Below the pieces are notes generated by a model. It had not been told where the DNA came from and ran no database searches. It saw only the letters and a program-made list of their open reading frames with translations. From contig CAYYTK010000002.1 of the NCBI GenBank assembly GCA_964474695.1, positions 124,001 to 188,000 of the forward strand: 64,000 bases of DNA. Direction: 5' to 3'. This DNA comes from DAOUBP01 sp964474695 (lineage in GTDB: Bacteria; Chloroflexota; Anaerolineae; CG2-30-64-16). Positions 31,559 to 40,176 of the stretch are shown here, in pieces (within the stretch, counting starts at the first letter, position 1; every line of letters starts with the position of its first letter). The position numbers and the translations under genes were made by a program.

Positions 31559-34048
31559 TTACCGGTACGAGTCATACACCGACCGCAGTGTGAGCGCAGC
31601 GCGTGCCTGCGCCAATGTCCAGCCGGCCGGCAGCGGACACGAGATCGTCATGGTTCGCCCCCCAGGCAGATCGAAGTAGTTGTCGCTGAAGACAACGTCC
31701 GCCCCCTCCAGCGACACCTCCACCAAACGTGCGAGCGAACGGGCTGCCAGCGTGATCAACAAGCGCCCGTCCTCACCGGCCAGGGTCGCGGTAAGCTCCG
31801 GCGCGGCCAATGATAGGTGCTTGACCGGTGCGAAGGCCGCCACCTGGAGCGCCTGGCGTTGTTCGCCCTGCCACAGCTCAGCGACAAGAACCACGTCGCG
31901 GCGATTGGCCTCTGTCACGCGGTCGGCGAAATCCAGGGTAACCACGTGGGTGGCTGCCTGGACTCCTGCATCCACCGGCTCACAGCCCGCAGCCAGCGTT
32001 TCACCGGCCAAGGTCTCCAGCGTCCAGAAGATTTCACCGGTCCAACGCTCACGCAGGTCGTTGGTGACATAGAGTGCCTGGCTGAACCGTTCCTCCTCAA
32101 CAGAGAGCATGATCGGCGCATAGAAGCGCCGCGCGGCATAGTGCAGCGCCTTCCAGCGGCCAAAGTAATCGAGGCTGGACCACGAAGCCACCGGCCAACA
32201 GTCGTTGAGCTGCCAGTAAAGGGTGCCTGCGACGCGATCCGGGTGGCGCCGCCAGTGCTCGACCCCGTAGCGGATGCCCTCAGCCTGCAGCGCCATGCTC
32301 AGATAAACCATCGAGGGGAAATCTTTGGGCAGCCGGAAGGTGTCAAGCATCTGACCGACCATCAAGCTGTTGCCGCTGTCATTCTTCTGGTGCTGCTCCA
32401 TGATGTAGGAGGTCATATTCCAGTCGGCTTCCTCTGCATAAGTACGGATCGTTGCCAGCGGCGGCAAAGACTGGAAGCCGAACTCGCTCATGAAGCGCGG
32501 ATACTGGTTGCGATAGGCCGTAAACGGCTTGCGGCCATGCCAGACGTCCCAGTAGTGGGCGTCGCCCTGGACCTGGCCGTTAGGATCGATGAAAGGCGTG
32601 CCGGACGATGGTGAGCTCGGCCAGTAGGCATGATCCCCATCTTCGGCCGCGCACCAGGCGGGCAGCGTGTGGTGGAAGAACCGATCGTAAGCGTCCTTCA
32701 GGCCCTGCATCTCGGCGCGATTCCAGCCCCAGTCTTGCCAGCCCCATTCCATCTCGTTATTGCCGCACCAAAGGGCCAGGCTGGGCCGGTGACGCAGCCG
32801 CCGGATGTTCTCGATCGCCTCATGGCGCACGTTCTCGACGAAATCCGGATCGTCCAGCGGGTAGACGCTGCACGAGAAGACGAACTCCTGCCAGACCAGA
32901 ATGCCGTAACGATCGCACAGGTCGTAGAAACGTTCCTCCTCGTAGAGACCACCGCCCCAAACACGCAACATGTTGTGGTGCGTGTCGGCCGCCGCCCGGA
33001 TCAGCCCCTCCAGGTATGCGTCCGTGATGCGGGTGGGGAAGGAGTCGGCCGGGATCCAATTCGAGCCCTTGGCGAAGATCGGGACGCCGTTGACGACAAA
33101 CGTGAACGACCGCCCCCACTGATCGGGCTCCTGACGCAGCTCCACGGTGCGCAGGCCGATCCGGTATGAGGCTGAGGTTACGGTCGAGCCCTCGGCCTGA
33201 ACCTCAACCGTCACCTCGTACAACGGTTGCGCGCCGTAGCCGTTGGGCCACCAGAGCTGGGGATGCTCGATGGCGACCGTCAGGCCCGCACAACCATCCG
33301 CAACAGGCGCCTGCGCCGCCAGGACACCGCCATCAGGCGCAGTGACGGTCAAAACGAGCGCCAACGGCCCGGCTGGGCTTGTCGAAGCCGGCTCGGCAGC
33401 CGCGCCGAAAGTCTCGATCTCGGCCTGGACCTTGACGAGCACCTCCCCGTCGGTGTGTTGCTGGTGCAGATGCACATCGGCTAAACGCGCAATACTCTGC
33501 CCCTCCAGCCGGATATCTTTCCAGATGCCGATGGGCGGGAGCTGCGGCCCCCAGTCCCAGCCGAACTGGCATGGCGCCTTGCGCAAATGCGGGCCCCCAG
33601 GGATGGCCTGTGAGACGCCCCGCATGGGCCGGGCTGCCTGTTGCGCGCTGATATATTGCACCGGCGAAGCGAAGAGAACACACAACTCATTGGCGCCAGG
33701 CGCCAGCAGAGACTTCACGTCCCAGCGGTACTGCCGGAACATATTGTCAGTGCGGCCGAGCAACTGGCCATTCAGCAGGACAGTCGCAAGGGTGTCCAGC
33801 CCATCGCAGACAAGGTCGACCCGATCCTCGTTCAGCAGCTCGGGAGCAACGAAAAAGCTGCGTCGATATTCCCAATCAGACTCAGCTACCCACTGAACGC
33901 GTTTTTCGTTATCACCCACGAAGGGGTCAGGGATGCGGCCCTGCGCCAGGAGGTCGGTGTGGGCGCCCCCGGGAACGCTGGCAGGCAACCAATCAGCATC
34001 ACCTGCTCTGCGAAACTGCCAGGCGCCGGTTAAGGGTTGAATGGGCAT
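31559..34048 (-). CDS. Glycoside hydrolase family 2 beta-mannosidase
   Basis: The 829-residue protein matches GH2 beta-mannosidases, which release terminal beta-mannose. It has an N-terminal sugar-binding jelly roll (LTGAWQFRRAGDADWLPASVPGG, FVGDNEKRVQWVAESDWEYRRSF), an Ig-like domain and the TIM barrel. In the barrel the acid/base Glu is in LWCGNNEMEWGWQ and the nucleophile Glu in RFMSEFGFQSLP. The sequence KGSNWIPADSFPTRI is also typical. No signal peptide is visible. A strong AGGAGGTG site precedes the ATG. The 33 bases between it and the GH3 gene imply an operon, so the two enzymes may together degrade imported glucomannan or beta-mannan fragments. No transporter or polysaccharide-lyase genes are in the window. 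Confidence 0.9.
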   Translation of the reverse strand: MPIQPLTGAWQFRRAGDADWLPASVPGGAHTDLLAQGRIPDPFVGDNEKRVQWVAESDWEYRRSFFVAPELLNEDRVDLVCDGLDTLATVLLNGQLLGRTDNMFRQYRWDVKSLLAPGANELCVLFASPVQYISAQQAARPMRGVSQAIPGGPHLRKAPCQFGWDWGPQLPPIGIWKDIRLEGQSIARLADVHLHQQHTDGEVLVKVQAEIETFGAAAEPASTSPAGPLALVLTVTAPDGGVLAAQAPVADGCAGLTVAIEHPQLWWPNGYGAQPLYEVTVEVQAEGSTVTSASYRIGLRTVELRQEPDQWGRSFTFVVNGVPIFAKGSNWIPADSFPTRITDAYLEGLIRAAADTHHNMLRVWGGGLYEEERFYDLCDRYGILVWQEFVFSCSVYPLDDPDFVENVRHEAIENIRRLRHRPSLALWCGNNEMEWGWQDWGWNRAEMQGLKDAYDRFFHHTLPAWCAAEDGDHAYWPSSPSSGTPFIDPNGQVQGDAHYWDVWHGRKPFTAYRNQYPRFMSEFGFQSLPPLATIRTYAEEADWNMTSYIMEQHQKNDSGNSLMVGQMLDTFRLPKDFPSMVYLSMALQAEGIRYGVEHWRRHPDRVAGTLYWQLNDCWPVASWSSLDYFGRWKALHYAARRFYAPIMLSVEEERFSQALYVTNDLRERWTGEIFWTLETLAGETLAAGCEPVDAGVQAATHVVTLDFADRVTEANRRDVVLVAELWQGEQRQALQVAAFAPVKHLSLAAPELTATLAGEDGRLLITLAARSLARLVEVSLEGADVVFSDNYFDLPGGRTMTISCPLPAGWTLAQARAALTLRSVYDSYR

Positions 34049-34083
34049 CTAGAACACCTCCTAAGTATGTCGTTGCGAAAATC

Positions 34084-34731
34084 TCACAGCACCAGCCTTC
34101 GCGGCCGCACGCGCCCTGCCCGGATCTCGCGCGCTAGCTCGGCTTCGCTGGTCACCGATCGTGCGAACTCAGTTGCAGTCACACCCACCATGTGCACGGC
34201 GTGGGCATCCGAGCCACCAACGGCCGGCAAGCCCAAGATGCGGGCCAACTCCTCGGCCAGGGCCAGCTCTTGCGAGTTCACCTGGCCGTTGAAAGTCTCC
34301 ACCGCGTGGAGATGAAGGAACTCAGGGCGGGCCGCCAGTGACCTGTCCAGGGCCAGGCCATGCTTCTCCAACCAATACCACAGCGCCCAGCCCCCACCGT
34401 GCCGAAAAGGGTGCGCCAACACCGAGGCGCCGCCGCGCTCATCCACATAGCGCAGTAACTCAACGCCGTCGATACCCTGGGGGAAATCCTCATCCACCCC
34501 ATACACCAGCACATCACCCAGTGTTGTGCGCGCCTCGACACCACGGAAGATCGTGAAGCCGTACCGCTCACGCGCCAACGCCTGAGCGACCTCAGCACCC
34601 CGGATGAACAAATGATCGGTGACACAAATCGCATCCAAGCCGCGCTGTTGCGCAGCGAGAATCAGCTCGTCGGCGCTCATGGCCGAGCAGGGAGAGCAGG
34701 GGTAGGTGTGGCTATGAAGATCAATCAGCAT
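34084..34731 (-). CDS. PHP-domain phosphoesterase
   Basis: A 215-residue PHP-domain protein starting directly with the metal motif MLIDLHSHTYPCSPCSAMS. It has CVTDHLFIRG, FRGVEARTTLGDVLVYG, SVLAHPFRHGGG and PAVGGSDAHAVHMVG, which supply the remaining metal ligands. It belongs to the group of small PHP hydrolases acting on phosphorylated or nucleotide substrates; the actual substrate is unknown. It follows the SpoIIE phosphatase gene by nine bases, so it is probably co-transcribed with the partner-switching module. It is a distant relative of the PHP protein at 1604-2410 but lacks the repeat-encoded extension. Confidence 0.85.
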   Translation of the reverse strand: MLIDLHSHTYPCSPCSAMSADELILAAQQRGLDAICVTDHLFIRGAEVAQALARERYGFTIFRGVEARTTLGDVLVYGVDEDFPQGIDGVELLRYVDERGGASVLAHPFRHGGGWALWYWLEKHGLALDRSLAARPEFLHLHAVETFNGQVNSQELALAEELARILGLPAVGGSDAHAVHMVGVTATEFARSVTSEAELAREIRAGRVRPRRLVL

Positions 34732-34740
34732 AAGCGGTAA

Positions 34741-37617
34741 TCACTCTCGCTTCACCAAAATCAGCGTGATATCGTCGTACTGCGGAGCATCCGCGGCAAA
34801 GTCCCGAACGGCCGCATCGATCGCATCGGCAATGGCTTCGCCCGGCTGATCGCGCTGCGCATGCAGCAGCTTCGCGAGGCGCTCCTCACCGAAAAACTCA
34901 CCCGCGGCGTTCAGCGCGTCCACCACGCCGTCGGTGTAAAACAGAACCACGTCGCCGGGGGCCAACTGCAACGTCTTTTCTTCGATCTCAGCCTCGTCGA
35001 TGATGCCCAAGGCGATGCCATTCGTGATCATGGGCTCAGGCAGCCGGCCGTCCGCGGGGCTGTAGAACCCCAGATTATGGCCCGCGCTGGCATAAGTCAG
35101 CTCATGGCGTTCGCTATCAAGGATGCTGTAATAGGCCGTGACGAACATATCAGAGGTGCTGTCTGAAATGATCAGCTCATTGGTGCGCACCAACGTATCA
35201 GCAGGCTGGCGACCGCCGAACGCGGCGGCGCGCAGCAGCGTGCGAGCAAACATCATGTAGAGCGCCGCCGGAATCCCCTTATCGGACACGTCCGCCACCA
35301 CCAATCCCCACCGGCCTGGCGCCAGGGAAATGAAATCAAAGAAGTCGCCGCCCACCTCACGAGCCGAGCGCCAGCGATAGACGATCTGGTAGCCGGGCAC
35401 CGTGGGCGCCCGCATCGGCAACAGACGGCGCTGGATATCCTCGGCCAGCTCCAATTCACGGCCCAGGCGGGCCCGTTCAGCCTCCTGAACCTGCAACCGC
35501 GCGTTCTCGATGGCGATGGCAGCTTGCCCGGCAATGCCGCCGAGGATGCGCACACGGCGCGGGCTGAAAAGATGCGTCGCGTCCACGTCATCGGCCAGCA
35601 GCGCACCGATCGGTTCATCAGCCACCAGCAGCGGCACCACCAGCATCGTACGGCTGCCGAAGCGCTGGCGCCAGGCATCCGGCACGTGCAGATTGCCCGC
35701 AGTATCGTTCACAACCAAGGGCTGGCCCAACCGGCATGCGTCATCCAACAACGGCAAGTCACCCGGTCGAATCAGCACACCCTGATATGCGTCGGCCAGG
35801 CCATCCCGCACCGCATGCACGGTGCGCACGCGGTAGTCACCGGAGACGTCCAACAAGAGCGCCGCGCAACGATCTACACCGGTCAGTGCAGGCGCCAGAC
35901 GCGTCACCAGTTCCAAAGTGACGTCCACCGGCTGCAAGCGCCGGATCGCATCGGCTACCTGGAGCAACACGGTGGAGGTCCAGGCCTCCTCCTCGCGCGC
36001 TAGGGCCAGTCGGCTGTTATCTACCGCCGCGGCCACTTGATGGGCAATGCCGGCAAGCATGGCCAGACGACGCTCATCCAGCCCTGACGCCAGATCAGCA
36101 CCCAAACCAGCGCCCAGGACGCCAAACACCTCGCCCTGATTGAGCATCGGCAGCAACGCCATGGCGCTCAACGGGCACATCGCGGCCAGGTCCGCAGGCA
36201 GATCTACGGCGCCCGGGACGGTGACAACGGCGGAACGTTGCACGCGCAACCGATCCAGCGCCGGCCAAGCGCCTGGCACAAAACGCAGCGCCACCGTCAA
36301 GTCGTTCGGCGAATCCGAACACAAACCAAAAGAGGTGCCATAGTCAAACACCTCCAAATCTTCATCCCAAAGCCAGATGACGATCGCCTCGACTCCAGCT
36401 AACATCGCGGTGACGCGCACCGCAGCCTCCAGCACTTCGTTCATGTTGGCGGCCTGGCTGGTAGCCTCGGCCACCTGCAGCATCACGGTGGTAACCCATG
36501 CTTCTTCGCGCTGCGCCTGATAAGCCCGTGCCGAACTCACCGCCACGGCCACCTGATCGGCCAGGGTGCGCAACACAAACAGATCCTCCTGCCCAAAGGC
36601 ATCCTTCTGAGTGCTTTGCACATCAAGCACGCCGACCACAACGTTTTCGATGACCAACGGCACCGCCAACTCAGCCCGGGTATCCGGCAACAAACGCGGG
36701 TCATCGGGAATGTAACGCGGCTCAACCGAGACATCGTTGACCAGCAGCGCTTCGCCGCGCTCCGCCACCCAACCGATGATGCCCTCGGCATATCTGCCCC
36801 CACGGCCAATGTTCATCGCGCGTCTTTCCTGGCGCCACTTCTCGTTGAGCGTGTGGCCGGTGGATGCCTGAAACTCGGCTCGATTGCTGCCCTGCTCCAC
36901 CAGGAAGATCTGCACGTGGTAGTAGCCGAAACGCTCCTGGATCAGTTGAACTACCTGAATCAACAACTCATCCAGGTCCAGGATGCTGGTCAATTTGCGA
37001 CCCACTTCGGCAACGGCCAGAAGATCATTGAGCCGGCTCTGGCCTTGGGCATAAAGCCAGGCGTTATGCAGGACCGAGGCGGACTGGTTGACGAGAATAG
37101 TCAGCAGGCGCAGGTGGCTGGCATCGAACGCGTTGGGATGACAATCCTGGATGGAGACGGCGCCGATAACGGTTTCACCGCTCAGCATCGGCAAGAAGAT
37201 GGCGGAACGCGGGGGATCGTCGGAGATATAGGCCGGGCGAGCGGGCAGGCTTTCCATCTCCACCAGAAAATCCTGCACGAGGAGCGGCTGGCCAGAGGCG
37301 CGCAACCAGCCGACGATGCCCTGACCTGGCAGCACAGTAAAGACAGCCGGCGCCTGGCGCTGGCCATCCTTGACCCATATCTTGATATGGTAACGATCGC
37401 CCTCGAACAAACCTAATTGGAAGTTCTCCGTAGGGACGATTTGGCCGGCGAGCTGATAAATCAGTTCGCATAATTCATCCTGATCGAACTTCGATTGCAG
37501 AAGCGCGCGACCGATCTCGGCCAACCTGGCGAGTTCAGTCTGTCTGCGCCGCGGGCGCCAACCGGCGGCCGGTCGGGAACGCGCTGAGGGATGACCGGCC
37601 ACTTCGACGTCAGCCAT
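34741..37617 (-). CDS. Multi-GAF SpoIIE/RsbU-type PP2C serine phosphatase
   Basis: A 958-residue soluble sensor phosphatase. After a basic N-terminus it has about four GAF-type domains in series (around residues 30-175, 195-350, 375-520 and 545-690) with connecting helices such as LLAVAEVGRKLTSILDLDELLIQVVQLI. A coiled coil (EAERARLGRELELAEDIQRRLLP) leads into the C-terminal SpoIIE phosphatase domain. That domain carries the metal-binding VGGDFFDF, VVADVSDKGIPAAL and LFYTDGVVDALNAAGEFFG, so it appears active. Such enzymes dephosphorylate STAS anti-anti-sigma proteins. The ATG at 37617 with a GAGGAG site overlaps the end of the anti-sigma kinase gene by eight bases. The GAF ligands are unknown. 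Confidence 0.92.
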   Translation of the reverse strand: MADVEVAGHPSARSRPAAGWRPRRRQTELARLAEIGRALLQSKFDQDELCELIYQLAGQIVPTENFQLGLFEGDRYHIKIWVKDGQRQAPAVFTVLPGQGIVGWLRASGQPLLVQDFLVEMESLPARPAYISDDPPRSAIFLPMLSGETVIGAVSIQDCHPNAFDASHLRLLTILVNQSASVLHNAWLYAQGQSRLNDLLAVAEVGRKLTSILDLDELLIQVVQLIQERFGYYHVQIFLVEQGSNRAEFQASTGHTLNEKWRQERRAMNIGRGGRYAEGIIGWVAERGEALLVNDVSVEPRYIPDDPRLLPDTRAELAVPLVIENVVVGVLDVQSTQKDAFGQEDLFVLRTLADQVAVAVSSARAYQAQREEAWVTTVMLQVAEATSQAANMNEVLEAAVRVTAMLAGVEAIVIWLWDEDLEVFDYGTSFGLCSDSPNDLTVALRFVPGAWPALDRLRVQRSAVVTVPGAVDLPADLAAMCPLSAMALLPMLNQGEVFGVLGAGLGADLASGLDERRLAMLAGIAHQVAAAVDNSRLALAREEEAWTSTVLLQVADAIRRLQPVDVTLELVTRLAPALTGVDRCAALLLDVSGDYRVRTVHAVRDGLADAYQGVLIRPGDLPLLDDACRLGQPLVVNDTAGNLHVPDAWRQRFGSRTMLVVPLLVADEPIGALLADDVDATHLFSPRRVRILGGIAGQAAIAIENARLQVQEAERARLGRELELAEDIQRRLLPMRAPTVPGYQIVYRWRSAREVGGDFFDFISLAPGRWGLVVADVSDKGIPAALYMMFARTLLRAAAFGGRQPADTLVRTNELIISDSTSDMFVTAYYSILDSERHELTYASAGHNLGFYSPADGRLPEPMITNGIALGIIDEAEIEEKTLQLAPGDVVLFYTDGVVDALNAAGEFFGEERLAKLLHAQRDQPGEAIADAIDAAVRDFAADAPQYDDITLILVKRE

Positions 37618-38071
37618 CAAGCTCCTCAGATGGATAGACAGCGGGAACCCCGCGCATTGCATTGTGCTTGACCATCATCAACGTATTGCCATCAGGCTCA
37701 AAGGAGAAGCGGATCTCATCCATCAACTGATACATGAGATGCAGGCCCAGGCCGCCGATGGGTCGCTTGGCCAGCGGCATAGCGGTGTCAGGGCTGGCTA
37801 TCGCTGCAGGGTCGAAGGCCTGACCACGATCATGCAAGGTGATCACGATATCGCTGTTGCGGGCCTCAAAGCGTATGTTGAGTTCACCTCCCCGGCCCTG
37901 ATAGGCGTGTTCGATCACGTTAGCGCAAGCCTCTTCAACAGCCAGTTGCAGGTCAAAGCAGAGTTCCGGTCCTATGACGGCCTGTTGGCACGCATGGTCC
38001 ACAAAAGCCAGAATCTCCGGCAGATCCGCTATGGTCACATTTAGCGACAATGTGCTCTCAAAGTACCGCAT
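37610..38071 (-). CDS. RsbW/SpoIIAB-like anti-sigma serine kinase
   Basis: A small GHKL-type protein kinase (153 residues from the ATG at 38071; a GTG at 38092 is possible). It has the N-box LQLAVEEACANVIEHAY, the G1 box LHDRGQAFDP and the G2 box PIGGLGLHLMYQLMDEI, as in RsbW and related kinases that bind a sigma factor or other target and phosphorylate a STAS antagonist. It sits between the STAS gene and the SpoIIE-type phosphatase gene. This gives the three parts of a partner-switching switch. No sigma factor gene is in the window, so the final target is unknown. Confidence 0.85.
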   Translation of the reverse strand: MRYFESTLSLNVTIADLPEILAFVDHACQQAVIGPELCFDLQLAVEEACANVIEHAYQGRGGELNIRFEARNSDIVITLHDRGQAFDPAAIASPDTAMPLAKRPIGGLGLHLMYQLMDEIRFSFEPDGNTLMMVKHNAMRGVPAVYPSEELDG

Positions 38072-38133
38072 TCCGCCTCGCTCGACCTCCACGCCAGAAT
38101 CTTCGGGTGCACCCTGCTCCCAGGCATAAACAA

Positions 38134-38166
38134 GAAGCTGGGCCGGGATTTACCAGCACCAGCTTC
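38134..38166 (-). other. Hairpin between the STAS and kinase genes
   Basis: GAAGCTGG and CCAGCTTC form an 8-bp stem with a 17-base loop about 28 bases after the STAS stop. It may reduce read-through or stabilise the STAS message. Confidence 0.35.
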
Positions 38167-38193
38167 GAGTAAGCACGCAAAGGTCAAACCAGC

Positions 38194-38529
38194 CTAGAAA
38201 CTACCGACGGCCTCTGCTTCGGTTTCGAATAACTCGAACTGGGTCATCAGGCCCGTCAAATCCAACACCTTCTTGATGTTGGGATTCACCTCTGCCAGAC
38301 GCATGTCGCCCCGATTCCAACGACGGCAGGTCTTCCAGGCGCTGATCAGCTCTCGCAAGGCCGCGCTCGACGTGTAAGTGACGTCCTTCATGTTCAAAAC
38401 CAACTTACAGCGGCCCGAATCAGTTAGGGCGCGAAGTTGCACCCCGAGTTCCGGCGCCACACTGCCATCGATGCGCCCACTTAAGCGAACAAGTGTGGCC
38501 CGCTTCAAATCGACACTTGAGAACTCCAT
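38194..38529 (-). CDS. STAS-domain anti-sigma factor antagonist
   Basis: The 111-residue product is a single STAS domain of the SpoIIAA/RsbV type: ATLVRLSGRIDGSVAPELGVQLRAL, then LVLNMKDVTYTSSAALRELISAWKTC. A Ser in TSSAALREL is the expected phosphorylation site. When unphosphorylated such proteins sequester the RsbW-type kinase. The ATG at 38529 has a strong AAGGAGGT site; the longer in-frame extension to 38667 would pass through the promoter. It heads the module with the kinase and the GAF/SpoIIE phosphatase downstream. Confidence 0.92.
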   Translation of the reverse strand: MEFSSVDLKRATLVRLSGRIDGSVAPELGVQLRALTDSGRCKLVLNMKDVTYTSSAALRELISAWKTCRRWNRGDMRLAEVNPNIKKVLDLTGLMTQFELFETEAEAVGSF

Positions 38530-38592
38530 GCTGACTACCTCCTTCAAGGGAACCGGCCTTCGGCGATGATGCACAGGTTGCACAATATAGCT

Positions 38593-38621
38593 ACTATACC
38601 ACAAGACAAATCGCAATACAA
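38593..38621 (-). promoter_or_regulatory. Promoter of the STAS partner-switching module
   Basis: On the minus strand TTGTAT (38621-38616), 17 bases, then TATAGT (38598-38593), about 65 bases before the STAS start codon. Confidence 0.6.
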
Positions 38622-38671
38622 CTTCAGTAAAGGCCCAACTGACAGGCCCCAACGCCTGTTGCCACAAGCCC

Positions 38672-40123
38672 TCAGGACGTGCTTTGGTGAGCCACCAACC
38701 CAGCCGCGGCCATGCCCAACCCGATATATGTCCACAGCATCACCGACATGTGCGGATAAACCAGGTTAAACAGATAATGGTCGAAGACGCCGCCGACCAG
38801 CACGCCAACTATCGCGCTGCCCAACCCCAGCAGCAACGCCTCCAGGCCCGGGTCCGTCACCCGGCGCCATGCACGCCACAGATTGCCCAGATAGCCCGCC
38901 ATAACAACCAGGAACACCGCCACCCCGACCAGACCCATGATCTCGGCCATCAACAGATAGAGGTTAGAGACCCCTACATACAGGTCAGCATCGGGTGAGC
39001 CGCCGAAGCCTACGCCGAGCACCGGATAACGGTTAATGAGGGAAAGCGCGTCCTTGTACTCGCCCAGGCGCATCAGAGTCGCACGGTCCTGAAGCTGGAT
39101 GCCCTCGATGAAGTGCGCCACGTAGGCTTGCGCAGGAGGCAAAAGCAACAGCAGCGCCGCGCCGACGCCTCCCGCCAGCAACAGCTTGCGGTAACGCAGC
39201 ACGCCGATCACCGCGATGCCCGCCACAAGCCCAACCAATGAGCCACGACTATAGGTAAGATAAAGCGCCAAGAACTCGAGGAACGCAAACAATGCCACCC
39301 AACGGCGGCGAAACAGCGGGGCCGAGCTGACGACTTGCGGCGCGGTCAGACAGGCCACAAGGATCAAGAAACCCCCAATTACGTTGGGATCGACCATCGT
39401 GCCGATGGCCCGCATGGGGTTCGCGGAGTCATCCTCGATGTACCGCAGCGCACCTGCACCCCCTGGATAGTTGAAACGGGCCAACGCGTCCAGGATGCGT
39501 ATCGTCCAGGCCTGGGGAATCACGTAGAAGAGGATAGCGATCGCCGCGGCGGCGGCGCCCGCCAACATCACCAGGCGCGCCAGCAGGTTGACATCGGCGC
39601 GAGACCGCAGCGTGTTGACCAACACAAAAAAGAAGGAGATCGCCAGCAGCAGTTCCGCGAAGTTGCGGATCGTGGTGCTGGTGGGCCGGCTATAGCGTAG
39701 CCCGCTGGCGAACGAAAAGACGGCAGTGAGAAGGAAGATAAAGACCGCCGCACCCAATGGTGTGCTGATAATCTCGCGGTCACGTCGCGTCGCCACCCTT
39801 AAGATCCAGACCAGGTAAATGGCTAATAACGCGACATCCAGGAAGGTCGGCGTAAAACCGATCTTGAACGGCAACGCGGCAAACGGCAGCAAGCCGATCA
39901 CCCCAAACAGCGCTGCCAGGCCCCAACGGATATCGCGCAGGATCAACAGGCCGGCGATGGCCACCACCACAAGAGCAGGCGCGTAGATCGGTCCAAGGAG
40001 CATCACCAGCAGGGCCACCGCCAGCGCACCCAGGAAGACCAGGCCCGCCCGCGTGACCGCTGCCACACGATGGTCCGGGCTGAAGAATGCCGATTCCAGG
40101 CGAGATAGAGCCAGTTTCATCAT
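38672..40123 (-). CDS. O-antigen ligase/polymerase-like (Wzy/WaaL family) membrane protein
   Basis: A 483-residue polytopic membrane protein with about 12 hydrophobic segments. It has the O-antigen ligase family signature in its second half: a large extracytoplasmic loop (QLQDRATLMRLGEYKDALSLINRYPVLGVGFGGSPD) in which RxxxxxxALxLIxxxPxxGxG is the conserved Wzy_C motif, and an earlier LTYSRGSLVGL. Such proteins polymerise or ligate lipid-linked oligosaccharides at the outer face of the membrane. It lies at the end of the run of glycosyltransferase genes. Its own promoter has TATAAT only nine bases before the ATG, so the transcript is nearly leaderless. The acceptor and the sugar cannot be predicted. 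Confidence 0.85.
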   Translation of the reverse strand: MMKLALSRLESAFFSPDHRVAAVTRAGLVFLGALAVALLVMLLGPIYAPALVVVAIAGLLILRDIRWGLAALFGVIGLLPFAALPFKIGFTPTFLDVALLAIYLVWILRVATRRDREIISTPLGAAVFIFLLTAVFSFASGLRYSRPTSTTIRNFAELLLAISFFFVLVNTLRSRADVNLLARLVMLAGAAAAAIAILFYVIPQAWTIRILDALARFNYPGGAGALRYIEDDSANPMRAIGTMVDPNVIGGFLILVACLTAPQVVSSAPLFRRRWVALFAFLEFLALYLTYSRGSLVGLVAGIAVIGVLRYRKLLLAGGVGAALLLLLPPAQAYVAHFIEGIQLQDRATLMRLGEYKDALSLINRYPVLGVGFGGSPDADLYVGVSNLYLLMAEIMGLVGVAVFLVVMAGYLGNLWRAWRRVTDPGLEALLLGLGSAIVGVLVGGVFDHYLFNLVYPHMSVMLWTYIGLGMAAAGLVAHQSTS

Positions 40124-40133
40124 TGCGCTGCCA

Positions 40134-40142
40134 TTATAACAC
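40134..40142 (-). promoter_or_regulatory. Extended -10 promoter of the ligase-like gene
   Basis: TGTTATAAT on the minus strand is an extended -10 element (TGn-TATAAT) ending ten bases before the ATG at 40123. A convincing -35 is not seen. Confidence 0.5.
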
Positions 40143-40176
40143 GGCCGGCATCATTTCCTAACTGCCACAAGCGCTC

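Noticed and set aside
29247..34048. Polysaccharide utilisation locus
   Set aside because: Only two hydrolases are present, without transporter, sensor or SusC/D-type genes.
38530..38667. Extended STAS frame starting at 38667
   Set aside because: It runs through the promoter at 38593-38621, and the internal ATG has a strong ribosome site.
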